64,000 nucleotides of DNA from Planctomycetota bacterium (GCA_023954375.1 JAMLIC010000004.1:62001-126000), one strand, 5' to 3'. Shown: positions 24,909-33,832, counted from the stretch's first letter. Made by a program: numbers and translations. Notes: a model not told the origin generated them from the sequence alone.

Positions 24909-25092
24909 AGCGGCTGCGGCCGAGGATGGCGGGCGTTGCGGTGCGTCCGGGTGTCGGGCGGCGCGCGACCCCCGGACCGCTCAGGCTCGGTCGGCGGCCC
25001 ACGGCCGCCCTCCCTCGCCTTCGGCCGACACGCCCTGCCCTCCTCGGCCTCGCCTGACGCTCTGGCTGCGAACGCCCGGGGTGGTGTGCTCG
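24909..25092 (+). repeat. Family 2 repeat, third copy
   Basis: Starts directly at the stop codon of the sigma-54 activator with GCGGCTGCGGCCGAGGATGG and ends GCCCGGGGTGGTGTGCTCGG, as at 79-260. The internal hairpin (GTCCGGGTGTCG with CGACCCCCGGAC) has diverged in the loop and in one pair but remains folded. Position after a stop codon suggests a transcription-ending role. Confidence 0.85.
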
Positions 25093-25211
25093 GGAGCGGG
25101 GCCGGCGGACGGGTCGCAGTGGGGCGACGCGAACGGCGTACGAGGACGACATCGAGCGGCCACGACCCGCCTGACGATCGCGTGACCTTCGTCCGCGCTC
25201 GTACCCGTCCC

Positions 25212-25307
25212 GCCAGAGCGAGCGCCAGAGCGAGCGCCAGAGCAAGCGCCAGAGCAAGCGCCAGAGCAAGCGCCAGAGCAAGCGCCAGAGCAAGCGCCAG
25301 AGCAAGC
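25212..25307. repeat. Eight 12-bp tandem units
   Basis: Eight perfect-length copies of GCCAGAGCRAGC; the first two have G and the last six A at one position. The unit matches the left edge of family 1 repeat copies (compare CCAGAGCGAGCGATGGGG at 52927), and the array runs straight into copy D, so it looks like slippage expansion of the repeat border. Confidence 0.95.
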
Positions 25308-25393
25308 GATGGGGACGGGCGGACCGGGACGGCCCGCGCCAGTCCGGGACGTGCTCCCGGCGCCCGTCCCTCGCGAGCGCTTCACTCCTCGCA
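25304..25393 (+). repeat. Interspersed repeat family 1, copy D
   Basis: Runs from AAGCGATGGGGACGGGCGG to CCCTCGCGAGCGCTTCACTC and overlaps the last codons of the convergent pseudokinase gene. CGATGGGGACGGGCG near the left and CGCCCGTCCCTCG near the right can pair. The other 25093-25211 sequence has no gene. Confidence 0.85.
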
Positions 25394-27217
25394 GGCGAGG
25401 CGGCGCTGCTCGATGTGCAGGCCGAGGTCGCCGTCGTAGAGGTACTCGGCGGCCGGCACGGCGGGGCGGCGCTCGGCGAGGCGCAGCGGGGCGCGGCAGT
25501 GGTCGAGGAGCTCGCCCGGGGTCCGGCGCTGGGCGGGGTCGGGGGCGAGGGCGCAGCGGAGGATGTCGAGGAGGTCCTCGGCGACGTCGGCCTCGAAGCG
25601 CTCGTGCAGGAGCAGCCCGTTGATCGGGCTGGTCCCCTTCTCCTTGAGCGCCAGCAGCTCGGCCACGTACTCGACGCCCTGGCGCTCGTGCAGGTCGGTG
25701 CGCCCGTAGGGGCGGTCGCCGGTCAGGTGCTCGTAGAGGGTCAGCCCGAGCGCGTAGGTGTCGGTCTTGCGGCTGTAGCGGCCGGGCTTGCCGAACCGGG
25801 GCGTGGCCTCGGGCGGCAGGTAGAGCGGGTCGCCGGCGACGAGCGGCGGCTGCCCCCCCTCGCCCAGCTCCGCGGGGCCGAGCGCGGCGCCGACGTCGAT
25901 CAGGACCGGCTCCCACGCGCCCCAGGCCAGGCGGCCGAGGTAGCCGGCGTCCTCGATGTCCGCGGGCATGCGGAGCATCAGGTTGCCCGGCTCGATCGAG
26001 CAGAGGATCACGCCCAGGTCGTCGTGGATCCCCTGCACGAGCTCGAGCAGGTTCACGAACCCGTTGAGCGCCGTGGCCGGGTCGACGCGGCCGAAGCGCG
26101 CGTGGGGGTGCGGCGAGAGGCGCTCGAGCACGAGCCCCGGCGGCGGGCCGGGCTCGGCGGCGAGCAGCCGCACGAGCCCGGGGTGCGGCCGCGCGAGGAG
26201 GCGGCGCTCGCGCTCGGCGGCCTCGACGCCGCCGCGCGGGACGCGCAGGGCCGCGGTCTCGACCTCCTCCTCGAAGCCGGGGAAGGGGTCGCCGCCCTGG
26301 ATGGCCACCGCGACGACCTCCGCCTCGCGCCCGGCGCCGAGCGGGCGGTGGACGAGGTAGCGGCGCCGCCGGTCGGCCGAGAGGAGGAGCGTGCCCTCGC
26401 GCGGGGCCAGCGGCGTCGTCGTCGGCGGCGGCGCGGCGCCGGGCACGTGGCGCGCCAGCGCCGGCGCGTCCTCGAGCAGCCGGGCGGCGGCGATCTTCGG
26501 GTCGAGCTGCGGCCGTGGCACGACGCCGGTGGTGCGCGCCAGGCGGCGCGTGGCCGCGGCCGGTGTGACGGTCGGCGACGCGGGCGGCGGCGCGGGCGGG
26601 GGGGACGACGGCGCCGGCTGCGGCGCGGACGGGGGTGGGGGCGGCTGCGACGACGCGGCCGGAGCCCGGCCGGCCGGCGCGAGCGGCCCCAGGCGCGCGC
26701 GCAGCCGCTCCCTGAACGCCACGGCCAGCTGCGCCCCGGCGCCCGGCGCGTCGAGCGGCGGCCCGGAGGCGTCGAGCACGCCCAGCAGGTCGAGCCAGGT
26801 GAGGATCGGGAACTGCGCCGCGGTCTCGGGCGGGAAGGCGTCCGCCGTGCGGCCGATCCCCAGGGTGGGCACGTTCTCGGCGGCGTAGCGCTCGAGCTCG
26901 CCCGCGTAGCCGCGGGCGCGCGTGCGCCAGACGCCGACCATCTCGTGCCCCATGGTCGTGATCGACACCTCGACCTGGCCCGCGCGCAGCCGCACGGCGG
27001 TCTCGAAGGGCGGCGGCGAGGGGCTGGCGAGGATGCGCGAGAGCGCCTTCTTCCCCTTCTCGGCCATGCAGGCGCCCAGGGTCACGAGCACGGCGTGCCC
27101 CAGGCCGTGCTCGCCCTTCGGGTCGAGCAGCCACGCGAGCAGGCGGGCGTCGCGCAGGTCCGCTGACGCGCCCGCATCGAGCAGGTCCAGCGGCGAACGG
27201 GCAGGAGCGCTGGCCAT
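25382..27217 (-). CDS. Pseudokinase fused to a degenerate PD-(D/E)XK-type N-terminal domain
   Basis: A 611-residue protein. Residues about 8-150 contain LLAWLLDPKGEHGLGHAVL, the opening signature of the PDDEXK_4 nuclease family, but no E...D...ExK catalytic set is visible. A Pro/Ala linker follows (about 190-240). The rest has Ser/Thr-kinase architecture (GDPLYLPPEATPRFG, YALGLTLYEHLTGDRPYGR). The catalytic HRDxKxxN motif reads LCSIEPGN, so Asp is Ser and Lys is Glu. DFG reads DVG, and no VAIK lysine is obvious. It is therefore probably a catalytically dead kinase or nucleotide sensor. The ATG has GAGG 5 bases upstream. The divergent neighbour at 27317 shares the N-terminal domain. Confidence 0.72.
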   Translation of the reverse strand: MASAPARSPLDLLDAGASADLRDARLLAWLLDPKGEHGLGHAVLVTLGACMAEKGKKALSRILASPSPPPFETAVRLRAGQVEVSITTMGHEMVGVWRTRARGYAGELERYAAENVPTLGIGRTADAFPPETAAQFPILTWLDLLGVLDASGPPLDAPGAGAQLAVAFRERLRARLGPLAPAGRAPAASSQPPPPPSAPQPAPSSPPPAPPPASPTVTPAAATRRLARTTGVVPRPQLDPKIAAARLLEDAPALARHVPGAAPPPTTTPLAPREGTLLLSADRRRRYLVHRPLGAGREAEVVAVAIQGGDPFPGFEEEVETAALRVPRGGVEAAERERRLLARPHPGLVRLLAAEPGPPPGLVLERLSPHPHARFGRVDPATALNGFVNLLELVQGIHDDLGVILCSIEPGNLMLRMPADIEDAGYLGRLAWGAWEPVLIDVGAALGPAELGEGGQPPLVAGDPLYLPPEATPRFGKPGRYSRKTDTYALGLTLYEHLTGDRPYGRTDLHERQGVEYVAELLALKEKGTSPINGLLLHERFEADVAEDLLDILRCALAPDPAQRRTPGELLDHCRAPLRLAERRPAVPAAEYLYDGDLGLHIEQRRLACEE

Positions 27218-27316
27218 GGACACCTCGCCTCCCATTCGAGCCTCGGTCGGCCGACGGAGGCAACCCCCCGTGTGGCCACGCCGGCCGGCCGATCGTATGC
27301 TCCCACCGGCGGGGAG

Positions 27317-28032
27317 ATGAGGGAAAGTCGAAACCTCCTGGACGTCTTGAACCTGGCCTGCGCGCGCCCGCTGCTGGCGTCGTGCGTGGCCTGGCTGCTC
27401 GATCCCGAGGGCGAGCACGGCCTCGGCGACCGGGCGCTCCGGACGCTGGCCCACGCGCTCGCGCGCGAGGGGGTGCACACGGGCGCGCTGGCCGACCGCG
27501 ACGGCGTCCTGGCCGCCGGCCGCGCCCTGCGGCAGGAGCCGCGCCCCGCGCTCCGCTGCGACGTCTACCTCGACGACGCCGGCCCGCACGTGCGGGTCGC
27601 GGGCCTGGGCGACCTGTCCCTGCGCCTGCTCCCGTGCCTCGACGACGCCCCGCCGGGCGCCGAGGAGGTGGCCGCCCTGCGCGCGCGCAAGGCGGTGCTC
27701 GTGTGCCTCACCCCAGGCGCGCCGCCGGGCGACGACGCCCGGCCAGCGGCGGCCGTCTGGCCGCTCGGCGAGGTGGTGCGCCTCCTGCGCGACGTGGCGC
27801 CGACCGACGCGTACGGCCACTTCCTGGTCCACCTGCGCGAGCACCTCGAGCGGCGCCTCGCGTGGGTCCCCGCCGAGGGGGGCCGCGCCGTCGCCCGCGG
27901 CCGCGCCGGCCCCGCCGCCGCCGTCCCCTCCCCGGCGGCGGCGCACCGGCCGACCCGTCCGAGTCGACCTGGGACACGGGCTGGGGCAGCGGCGGGCACG
28001 ACGAGGGCGACGCTGGCTCATGGACGTGGTGA
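27317..28032 (+). CDS. PD-(D/E)XK-like domain protein, with a probable frameshift
   Basis: About 238 residues. It shares CVAWLLDPEGEHGLGDRALRTL with the N-terminus of the divergent pseudokinase. LVCLTPGAPP, then a WPLGEVVRLLRDVAPTDAYG-type segment, matches the later part of PDDEXK_4 proteins. No catalytic carboxylate/lysine set is present, so nuclease activity is doubtful. The coding signal changes frame near 27900-27960, in a run of GCC/GGC: the tail WDTGWGSGGHDEGDAGSW lies in another frame and stops at 28032, overlapping the next start by 13 bases. An indel in the sequence or a true frameshift explains this. Read unshifted, the frame stays open to 31258, which is improbable. The ATG has GGGGAG immediately upstream. 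Confidence 0.55.
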
Positions 28033-29780
28033 CCGGCGCCGCGCCGGCCGCCGCGCCGGCCGCGCCCGTCGCCGCGCCGGCGCCCGCCCCCCGGGCGCCC
28101 GCTCGCCGCGCGACCGCCGCCTACGAGAGCCACGCCGACCTCGACCGCGCCGACCAGGTCGAGGGCGGCCGCGCCGTGCGCGACGTCCTCGCGTCGCTCC
28201 AGAAGGCGATCCAGTTCTTCCGGCTCTACCCGCCCGAGCACCCGCTGTGCGGTCAGACGGTCGAGGAGACCGTGCGCGCCGTGCGGGAGTTCCTCGAGCG
28301 GCACGGCGCGCTCGAGGTGCAGATCCAGCGCGACGGGGTGGCCTTCCGCGGCGAGCAGATCCTCGAGGAGCAGGGCCGCGCGACGGACTTCTCCTTCCTG
28401 CTCTACCCCGAGGGGATCCGCTCGCTCTCGTTCGACCACGGGGTCGAGTCGCGCGAGGTCCACCAGTTCGTCGAGACCCTTTCGGGGCAGGACCCGGCGC
28501 TCACCGCCGAGCAGGACCTCCTCGACGCGCTCTGGCGGCGCGAGTTCTCGCACATCCACTACCTGACCTTCGACCAGCTCTCGCCGGCGGCCCTCCGGGC
28601 CCATCACGACTCGACCCTGGCGACCATGGCGCGGCGCATCGACGCCCTGGCGGGCGCGGCCCAGCGCGGCACGCCGGAGGGCGACGCGGCGCTGCGGCGG
28701 CTGCTCGAGGCGCCGCCGGCCCTGCCCCCCGACGACCCGGCGCTGCTCGCGACCCGCCCCGAGCGCGCCCCCGACTACCGGCTCACCGAGGCGGGCGAGG
28801 GGCGGCAGCGGCTGCTCGAGCGCGTGTTCGACCCGTTCCTGGGCGACCTGCTGGGGCGGTCCGCCGACATCGTCGCCTGGACGACCACCGACGAGGACCA
28901 CGAGCCCGACCCGGTGGACGTGGCCCACTTCGTCGCCGGCTGCGTCGTCAACGTGCTCTGGCAGGGCGACCTGCTGCGCGCGGCCGACCTCCTGGGCAGG
29001 GCCGAGGCGAGCGGCCCGCTCCACCCCGAGCTCATCGCGCGCCTCACCGGACGCGACGCCCTGGCCCTGGTCGTTCGGGCCCTGCGCCCGCGCGAGGGCG
29101 CGCCGGCGCCGCCGCCCGAGGCGGCGCAGGCCGCCGTCCGCTACCTCTCGCATCTCGGGTCCGCCGCGGTCCCGGCCGTCGCCCGCCTCTGGGGGCGGCT
29201 CGTCGACGACGACGTGCGCGCGGTCGTCCGCGGCTACCTCGCGGGTCAGGTGACCGCGCAGCCCGAGGCGCTCGTCCCGCTCACCGAGCACGGCGAGCCG
29301 CACGTCGCCGAGGAGGCGCTGTCCCTGTTCGCGCAGGCCGCCCGCCACCCGCGCTGCCACGAGCTCCTGAAGCGGTTCGCCGCCGACCCGTCGCACCCCG
29401 CGCGCCAGCGCGGCGCGCAGGAGGCGCTCGACGCGCTCTCGGGCGAGGGCGAGCGCAAGCGGCTGCTCCAGGCGCTCGAGGCGGGCGCGGCGCGCGACGA
29501 GCGGGTCCTGGCCGCGCGGCGGCTGGCCGAGATCGGCAACGCCCAGACGTTCGAGCGGCTGTGCGCCCTGGCCCAGCAGAAGGACTTCGCCCAGCGCGAC
29601 GACGAGGAGGTCGACGCGGTGCTCGGCGCGCTCACGCGCCTCGGCGGCGTGCGCTCGGTGCGCCTCCTGCAGGAGCTGAGCGAGCGCCGCTCCCTCCTCG
29701 GGCGCAAGGACACCCAGCGCCTCTCCGTGGCGGCGAGCACCTGGCTGCAGGAGCTGCGCAAGGGCCGGAGGGGCCCGTGA
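28020..29780 (+). CDS. HEAT-repeat-like helical protein
   Basis: A 586-residue cytoplasmic protein. After an Ala/Pro-rich start, residues 55-130 (ASLQKAIQFFRLYPPEHPLC, then VQIQRDGVAFRGEQIL) form a domain also hinted at in the next gene. From about residue 330 onward it is all helical, with HEAT-like repeats (AAVRYLSHLGSAAVPAVARL, VPLTEHGEPHVAEEALSLFA, LAARRLAEIGNAQTFERLC). No enzyme motif is seen. It overlaps its neighbours at both ends (13 bases with the gene before, GTGA with the gene after), so the three proteins are likely made together and may form a complex. Confidence 0.72.
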   Translation: MDVVTGAAPAAAPAAPVAAPAPAPRAPARRATAAYESHADLDRADQVEGGRAVRDVLASLQKAIQFFRLYPPEHPLCGQTVEETVRAVREFLERHGALEVQIQRDGVAFRGEQILEEQGRATDFSFLLYPEGIRSLSFDHGVESREVHQFVETLSGQDPALTAEQDLLDALWRREFSHIHYLTFDQLSPAALRAHHDSTLATMARRIDALAGAAQRGTPEGDAALRRLLEAPPALPPDDPALLATRPERAPDYRLTEAGEGRQRLLERVFDPFLGDLLGRSADIVAWTTTDEDHEPDPVDVAHFVAGCVVNVLWQGDLLRAADLLGRAEASGPLHPELIARLTGRDALALVVRALRPREGAPAPPPEAAQAAVRYLSHLGSAAVPAVARLWGRLVDDDVRAVVRGYLAGQVTAQPEALVPLTEHGEPHVAEEALSLFAQAARHPRCHELLKRFAADPSHPARQRGAQEALDALSGEGERKRLLQALEAGAARDERVLAARRLAEIGNAQTFERLCALAQQKDFAQRDDEEVDAVLGALTRLGGVRSVRLLQELSERRSLLGRKDTQRLSVAASTWLQELRKGRRGP

Positions 29781-31258
29781 CGCTGCACGGCGCGCCCGGC
29801 GACAGCCACCTGGGCGAGGACGACGACGCGCCGGAGCAGGAGGGCGCGCTCGCCTTCCTCCGCGCCGGCCGCGCCGAGGCCGCCCTCCTGGCCCGGCTGT
29901 CGAGCGCCCTGCGCGTGTCGCGCCTGCACGCGCTCGACAACGTCGCCGCGCGCGAGACGCTCGAGGAGCTGCGCGAGGGGCTGACGCGCTTCATCACCCT
30001 CCGCGAGCGGGCCCTGGTGCTCGTGGGCGAGGGCCGGCGAGTCTACGTCAACGGCCGCATGGTGCGCAGCGGCAAGGCCAGCGGGACGTGGCTGGAGGAC
30101 CTGGCGGACCTGCTCGAGCGGGCGGGCGCCGGCGGGCTCCTGCTCGCGGGCGCGTGGGACGGGCCGGCGGTCCGCGACCTCGTGGCCGCCTTCGCGCCGC
30201 CGCCCGGGGCGAGCGGCCCGGCCGCGCGCCTCGAGGCGCTGCGGGCCGGGCTCGGACGGATCGGCGCGCCGGCCCAGGCGCAGGCGTTCGACCCGGCCGG
30301 GGCCCAGGCGCTCGCCCAGGAGGAGGAGGAGGGGTACGCCTCCGAGTCGCACCGGGCCGCCTACTACTTCGCGCGGCTCGTGGCCCTGGCCGAGGCCGGG
30401 TACGCGGCGGCGCGCGCCGGCCGCGCCCCGGACGTCCACACCCGCCACGTGCGGCAGACGCTCATGAAGGTGGTCGACGCCCTCGACGACCCGCTGTTCG
30501 AGGCCCGCCTCATCGGCTGCGGCGTCCTCGAACCCTCGGGCGGCGACCCGGTCGCCCTGCACGCGGCCCGGGTGGCCGTCCTGGCGCTGGTCATGGGCCG
30601 CCTGCTCGGGCTGCCGCGCGGGAGCGTGGGCGACCTGGGCTTCGCCGCCCTGTTCCACGACCTCGGGCGCGTCGACGCGGCGCACCAGGCCGACCCGGCC
30701 GGCGACCGCGAGGCGCGCGCCGGCCTCGAGGAGCACGTGGTCGCCGGGGTGCGCGCCGCCCTGCGCGGCCGCACCTACGCCACGTCGGGGCTCCTGCGCC
30801 TCGTCGTCGGGTTCGAGCACCACCGCGTGGCCGACGACGCCCCGGCCGAGGCGGTCCTGCGCGAGCCGCACGCCTTCAGCCAGCTCGTCGCTGTCGCGGA
30901 CGCCTTCGACCGCCTCGAGCACGGGCTGCCCTGGAGGGCGCCCGTGTCGCCCGCCGAGGCCCTGCAGACCCTCGCGGCCGAGCCCGAGCGCTACGAGCCC
31001 GCGATCGTCGAGCTGCTGATCGACGCGCTGGGGCGCACGCCGCGGGGCACGCTCCTGCAGCTCCGCTCGGGCGACGTGGTCGTCGTCGTCGCCGGCGGCG
31101 CGCGGCAGGGGCACCGGCCGATCGTCCGCCGCCTCCAGCTCGCCACCGGCGCCCCGGACCCCGCCCGCTCGCTCGCCGTCCTCGACGGCCTTGGGCTGGT
31201 CGCCGCCGAGCTCGATCCGGACGTGCGCGACGACTGGCGCGACGCCGTCCTGGTGTGA
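29777..31258 (+). CDS. HD-domain phosphohydrolase-like protein
   Basis: A 493-residue protein. The N-terminal region (ALRVSRLHALDNVAARETLEELREGL, then VNGRMVRSG) resembles the domain in the gene before it. The C-terminal half has HD-GYP-like order: LFHDLGRVD (HD near residue 294), HVVAGV, FEHHRV, VAVADAFDRLEHG, and a C-terminal helix pair ending with LLQLRSGDVVVVV. The GYP loop itself is missing (EHHRVADDAPAE), so cyclic-di-GMP hydrolysis is uncertain. The GTG start overlaps the previous stop by 4 bases. The operon links an HD protein to HEAT and PD-(D/E)XK-like partners. Confidence 0.72.
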   Translation: MTLHGAPGDSHLGEDDDAPEQEGALAFLRAGRAEAALLARLSSALRVSRLHALDNVAARETLEELREGLTRFITLRERALVLVGEGRRVYVNGRMVRSGKASGTWLEDLADLLERAGAGGLLLAGAWDGPAVRDLVAAFAPPPGASGPAARLEALRAGLGRIGAPAQAQAFDPAGAQALAQEEEEGYASESHRAAYYFARLVALAEAGYAAARAGRAPDVHTRHVRQTLMKVVDALDDPLFEARLIGCGVLEPSGGDPVALHAARVAVLALVMGRLLGLPRGSVGDLGFAALFHDLGRVDAAHQADPAGDREARAGLEEHVVAGVRAALRGRTYATSGLLRLVVGFEHHRVADDAPAEAVLREPHAFSQLVAVADAFDRLEHGLPWRAPVSPAEALQTLAAEPERYEPAIVELLIDALGRTPRGTLLQLRSGDVVVVVAGGARQGHRPIVRRLQLATGAPDPARSLAVLDGLGLVAAELDPDVRDDWRDAVLV

Positions 31259-31271
31259 CGACTCACGACGG

Positions 31272-32657
31272 TCAGTCGAGCCGGCGCCAGCGCCCGGAGC
31301 GGGGGCCCTCCACCACCACCTCCCACCGCGCCGTCCCGTCGCCGGCGACGAGGACGCCGGCCTCGCGGCGGAGCGGGGTCGCGGGCGCGTAGAGCCGCAG
31401 GTAGGCCTCGACGAGGTCGCCGCGGACCCTCACCGCGGCGCCGGCCTGGGCCCGCGCCGCGACCTCGAGGGCGAGCTCGCGCCGGCCCGCGAAGTAGAAC
31501 GCCCCCTCGCGCGCCGGGTGGACGACCGCGTAGCGCCAGAGCGGCGGCGCCGCGCCGACGACCAGCAGGCCCGCGACGAGGAGCGCGGCGCGGCGCCCGC
31601 GGCGGCCGATGACGAGGTCGGCGCCGTGCGCCACGAGCAGGGCCAGGGCCGGGAGCGCGAGCACGGCGCGCAGGGCGTTGGGCACGTCGCGCGTGAGCGC
31701 GGCGGCGAGCGGCGCCAGGGCCAGCCACAGGAGCAGCCGGCGCCCCCAGGGGTCGCCGCGCCAGGCGCCGGCGGCGGCGCGCGCGAGGCCGAGGGCGAGG
31801 AACGGCGCCCAGGCCAGCGGCAGGAGCCCCACCCCCTCCGGCGCGAAGCCGCGGCTCGTCGCCCCGCTGAAGAGGAAGCGGGTCGAGAGGTGCAGCGCCC
31901 AGCCGCGCGCGGCGCGGGCCGCGTTGTCGAGGAGCCCGGCCTCGCGCTCCAGCGCGACCACCTGCTCGAGGCGCCGCCCGCCCTCGGGGCCGAGCGTCCA
32001 GGGGAGCAGGGCGAGGAGGACGACGAGCGGCGGCCCCAGGCCGAGCGCGACGACGGCCCGGGAGGGCGCCGCGCGCGCCGTCGCGACCCACGCGAGCGCC
32101 AGGAGCGGCACGACGAGCCGCGCGGGGGTGTAGGTGGCCGCGGCGAGGGCCAGGCACAGGCCGCCCGCGAGCGCGACGCGGCGCCCGCCCGTGAAGGCGC
32201 GCTCGAGCGCCCACAGGCCGAGGACGACGAGCGGCGGGACCAGCGCGGCCCGGAGGCCCAGGCGGGAGAGGTGCACGGCCCAGGGCGTCAGCGCCACGAC
32301 GAGCGCCGCGAGGAGGCCGGCGCGCGGGCCGCCGGCCTGCGCGGCGAGGAGCCCCGCGGCCGCCACGAGCGCGAGGCCCGCCAGCAGCGCCGGGGCCCTC
32401 ACCGCGGCCTCGACCGGCGCGCCGGCGGCGTCGGCGAGCGCCACGCAGGGCGCCGCCAGCCACACGTAGGTCCCCTCGTCCCAGCCGCCGCCCTCGTGCG
32501 GGAAGGCCAGCGCCGGCCGCCTCGGGGCCTCGCGCGCGTGGACGGCGTCCTGGGCCTCGTCGGGGTGCAGCGGCCCGGGGAGCCGGTCGAGCCACGGCGC
32601 CCTCAGGCCGAGGGCCAGGAGCAGGCAGCCGGCCAGGAGCCAGCGGTGGGGCGTCAC
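31272..32657 (-). CDS. GT39/ArnT-type membrane glycosyltransferase
   Basis: A 461-residue integral membrane protein with about 10-11 hydrophobic segments. The N-terminal loop LRAPWLDRLPGPLHPDEAQ holds the DE pair typical of polyprenyl-phosphate-dependent GT-C glycosyltransferases, and DEGTYVWLAAP extends it. The C-terminal soluble part (from about 390) probably faces the periplasm. It would transfer a lipid-linked sugar to a protein or glycan; donor and target are unknown. It starts with GTG and converges on the HD operon with a 13-base gap. Confidence 0.7.
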   Translation of the reverse strand: MTPHRWLLAGCLLLALGLRAPWLDRLPGPLHPDEAQDAVHAREAPRRPALAFPHEGGGWDEGTYVWLAAPCVALADAAGAPVEAAVRAPALLAGLALVAAAGLLAAQAGGPRAGLLAALVVALTPWAVHLSRLGLRAALVPPLVVLGLWALERAFTGGRRVALAGGLCLALAAATYTPARLVVPLLALAWVATARAAPSRAVVALGLGPPLVVLLALLPWTLGPEGGRRLEQVVALEREAGLLDNAARAARGWALHLSTRFLFSGATSRGFAPEGVGLLPLAWAPFLALGLARAAAGAWRGDPWGRRLLLWLALAPLAAALTRDVPNALRAVLALPALALLVAHGADLVIGRRGRRAALLVAGLLVVGAAPPLWRYAVVHPAREGAFYFAGRRELALEVAARAQAGAAVRVRGDLVEAYLRLYAPATPLRREAGVLVAGDGTARWEVVVEGPRSGRWRRLD

Positions 32658-32758
32658 GCGGGAGATCGTCCACGAGGCCGCCCGCGGTCGCCAGGCACGC
32701 CGCGCGACAGCCGCCCGGCGCTCGGGGGTCGAGGCGCGTGAGACACGAGGAGGCCGAC

Positions 32759-33493
32759 GTGGCCAAGCTGAACCAGGTGCTCGCCGTCGAGAAGGCCACG
32801 AAGGGGCGCGTGGCGAGCGAGCTGACCGACATGCACCACGCCCTGCAGAAGCCGAGCCTGCTGACCGGCTTCGCCAAGACGTACCAGAAGAAGGACGAGG
32901 ACGGCGACGACCACCCGCCCGAGCGCCAGAAGGTGCAGGTGGTGGCCACCGACATGCTTCGGCGCGCCGGGCGGCTCCTGATCGAGCTGCTCGACGTCAC
33001 GGCGTCGAAGGACTGGGCCAACTGCCAGGCCAAGGCGGACGTCGTGGTCGACGGCCGCGTGATCCTGGAGGGGGCGCCGGCGACCTTCCTCCTGTTCCTC
33101 GAGAAGCAGCTCACGGACCTCAACACCTTCGTGGCGAAGATCCCCGTGCTGGACCCGTCGGAGGACTGGGCGTTCGACGAGAGCACCAGCCTCTACAAGA
33201 CGGACCCGGTGCAGACGACGCGCACGAAGAAGGTGCAGCGGCCGATCGTGCTCTACCAGGCGACGAAGGAGCACCCGGCCCAGACCCAGCTCATCACCGA
33301 GGACCTCTCGGTCGGGACCTGGGTGACCGTGAAGCACTCGGGCGCCCTGCCGGCGCCGCACAAGGACGCGCTCCTGGAGCGCATCCGGCGGCTGGCGGCG
33401 GCGGTGAAGTTCGCGCGCGAGACGGCGAACGCCACCGAGGCGCCGCGCAAGGACGTCGGGCAGCGCCTGCTCGACTATCTCCTGGACGAGTGA
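32759..33493 (+). CDS. DUF7873-type conserved protein of unknown function
   Basis: A 244-residue soluble protein with the conserved pattern I associate with DUF7873: AKLNQVLAVEKATKGRV at the start, HHALQKPSLLTGFAKTYQ, DVTASKDWANCQAKADVVVDG, TFLLFLEKQLTDLNTFV, TRTKKVQRP and EHPAQTQLI. The function is not known; no catalytic motif or membrane segment is seen. The GTG at 32759 is preferred over an upstream GTG because GAGGAGG lies 6 bases before it and because homologues begin M-AKLNQ. It is a single-gene unit ended by a strong hairpin. Confidence 0.78.
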   Translation: MAKLNQVLAVEKATKGRVASELTDMHHALQKPSLLTGFAKTYQKKDEDGDDHPPERQKVQVVATDMLRRAGRLLIELLDVTASKDWANCQAKADVVVDGRVILEGAPATFLLFLEKQLTDLNTFVAKIPVLDPSEDWAFDESTSLYKTDPVQTTRTKKVQRPIVLYQATKEHPAQTQLITEDLSVGTWVTVKHSGALPAPHKDALLERIRRLAAAVKFARETANATEAPRKDVGQRLLDYLLDE

Positions 33494-33540
33494 CGGCGGC
33501 GGCCGCGGATGCCTGACCCGCATCCGCGGCCGCAGCCGTC
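33492..33540 (+). terminator. Terminator hairpin after the DUF7873 gene
   Basis: A 12-bp perfect stem (GGCCGCGGATGC) with a 7-base loop, a 3-base internal loop and a further 6-bp stem GACGGC/GCCGTC. It begins inside the stop codon. It separates the DUF7873 gene from the tRNA-like unit. Confidence 0.8.
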
Positions 33541-33611
33541 GAACACACCTCGAAGGAGGGAAGCTCAGGCTGACGCCTGAGGCTCATGGACCCGGCCGAC
33601 CGGACCGACGT

Positions 33612-33675
33612 GCAGGTTCGAGGCCTGCCCCCTGCAAGCGTGCAGGGGTGGCGGAAGTGGCAGACGCGGCGAGGG
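33612..33675 (+). tRNA. Circularly permuted tRNA-Leu-like gene (3' half before 5' half)
   Basis: A T-arm GCAGG-TTCGAGG-CCTGC (33612-33628) is followed directly by the 3' acceptor strand CCCCTGC and discriminator A (33629-33636). After five bases (AGCGT) comes the complementary 5' acceptor strand GCAGGGG (33642-33648), then a class II leucine-type D-arm TGGCGGAAGTGGCAGACGC. All 7 acceptor pairs match. The upstream GACGT before the T-stem is also leucine-like. After the D-arm comes a 7-bp hairpin (GGCGAGG/CCTCGCC) that lacks U33, so I cannot assign an anticodon. No CCA is encoded. No complete linear tRNA can be formed in either direction. Confidence 0.5.
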
Positions 33676-33832
33676 AACACGCCTCGCCCCCGGCACCGCA
33701 ATGCAGCGCGGACCGCCGGGGGCGCGGCCCCTCGCCGTCGGCGAGGCCGGACGCAGGGTCCACTCACGCTGAGACTGTCCTCCGAAGCTCAGCATCGGCC
33801 GGTTCACCCGATCGACCGCCGACGGCCAGCCG

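Noticed and set aside
27272..31258. One 1328-residue fusion of the PD-(D/E)XK-like and HD proteins
   Set aside because: The middle third is the Arg-rich out-of-frame reading of the HEAT gene, which has its own family-like sequence and overlapping start.
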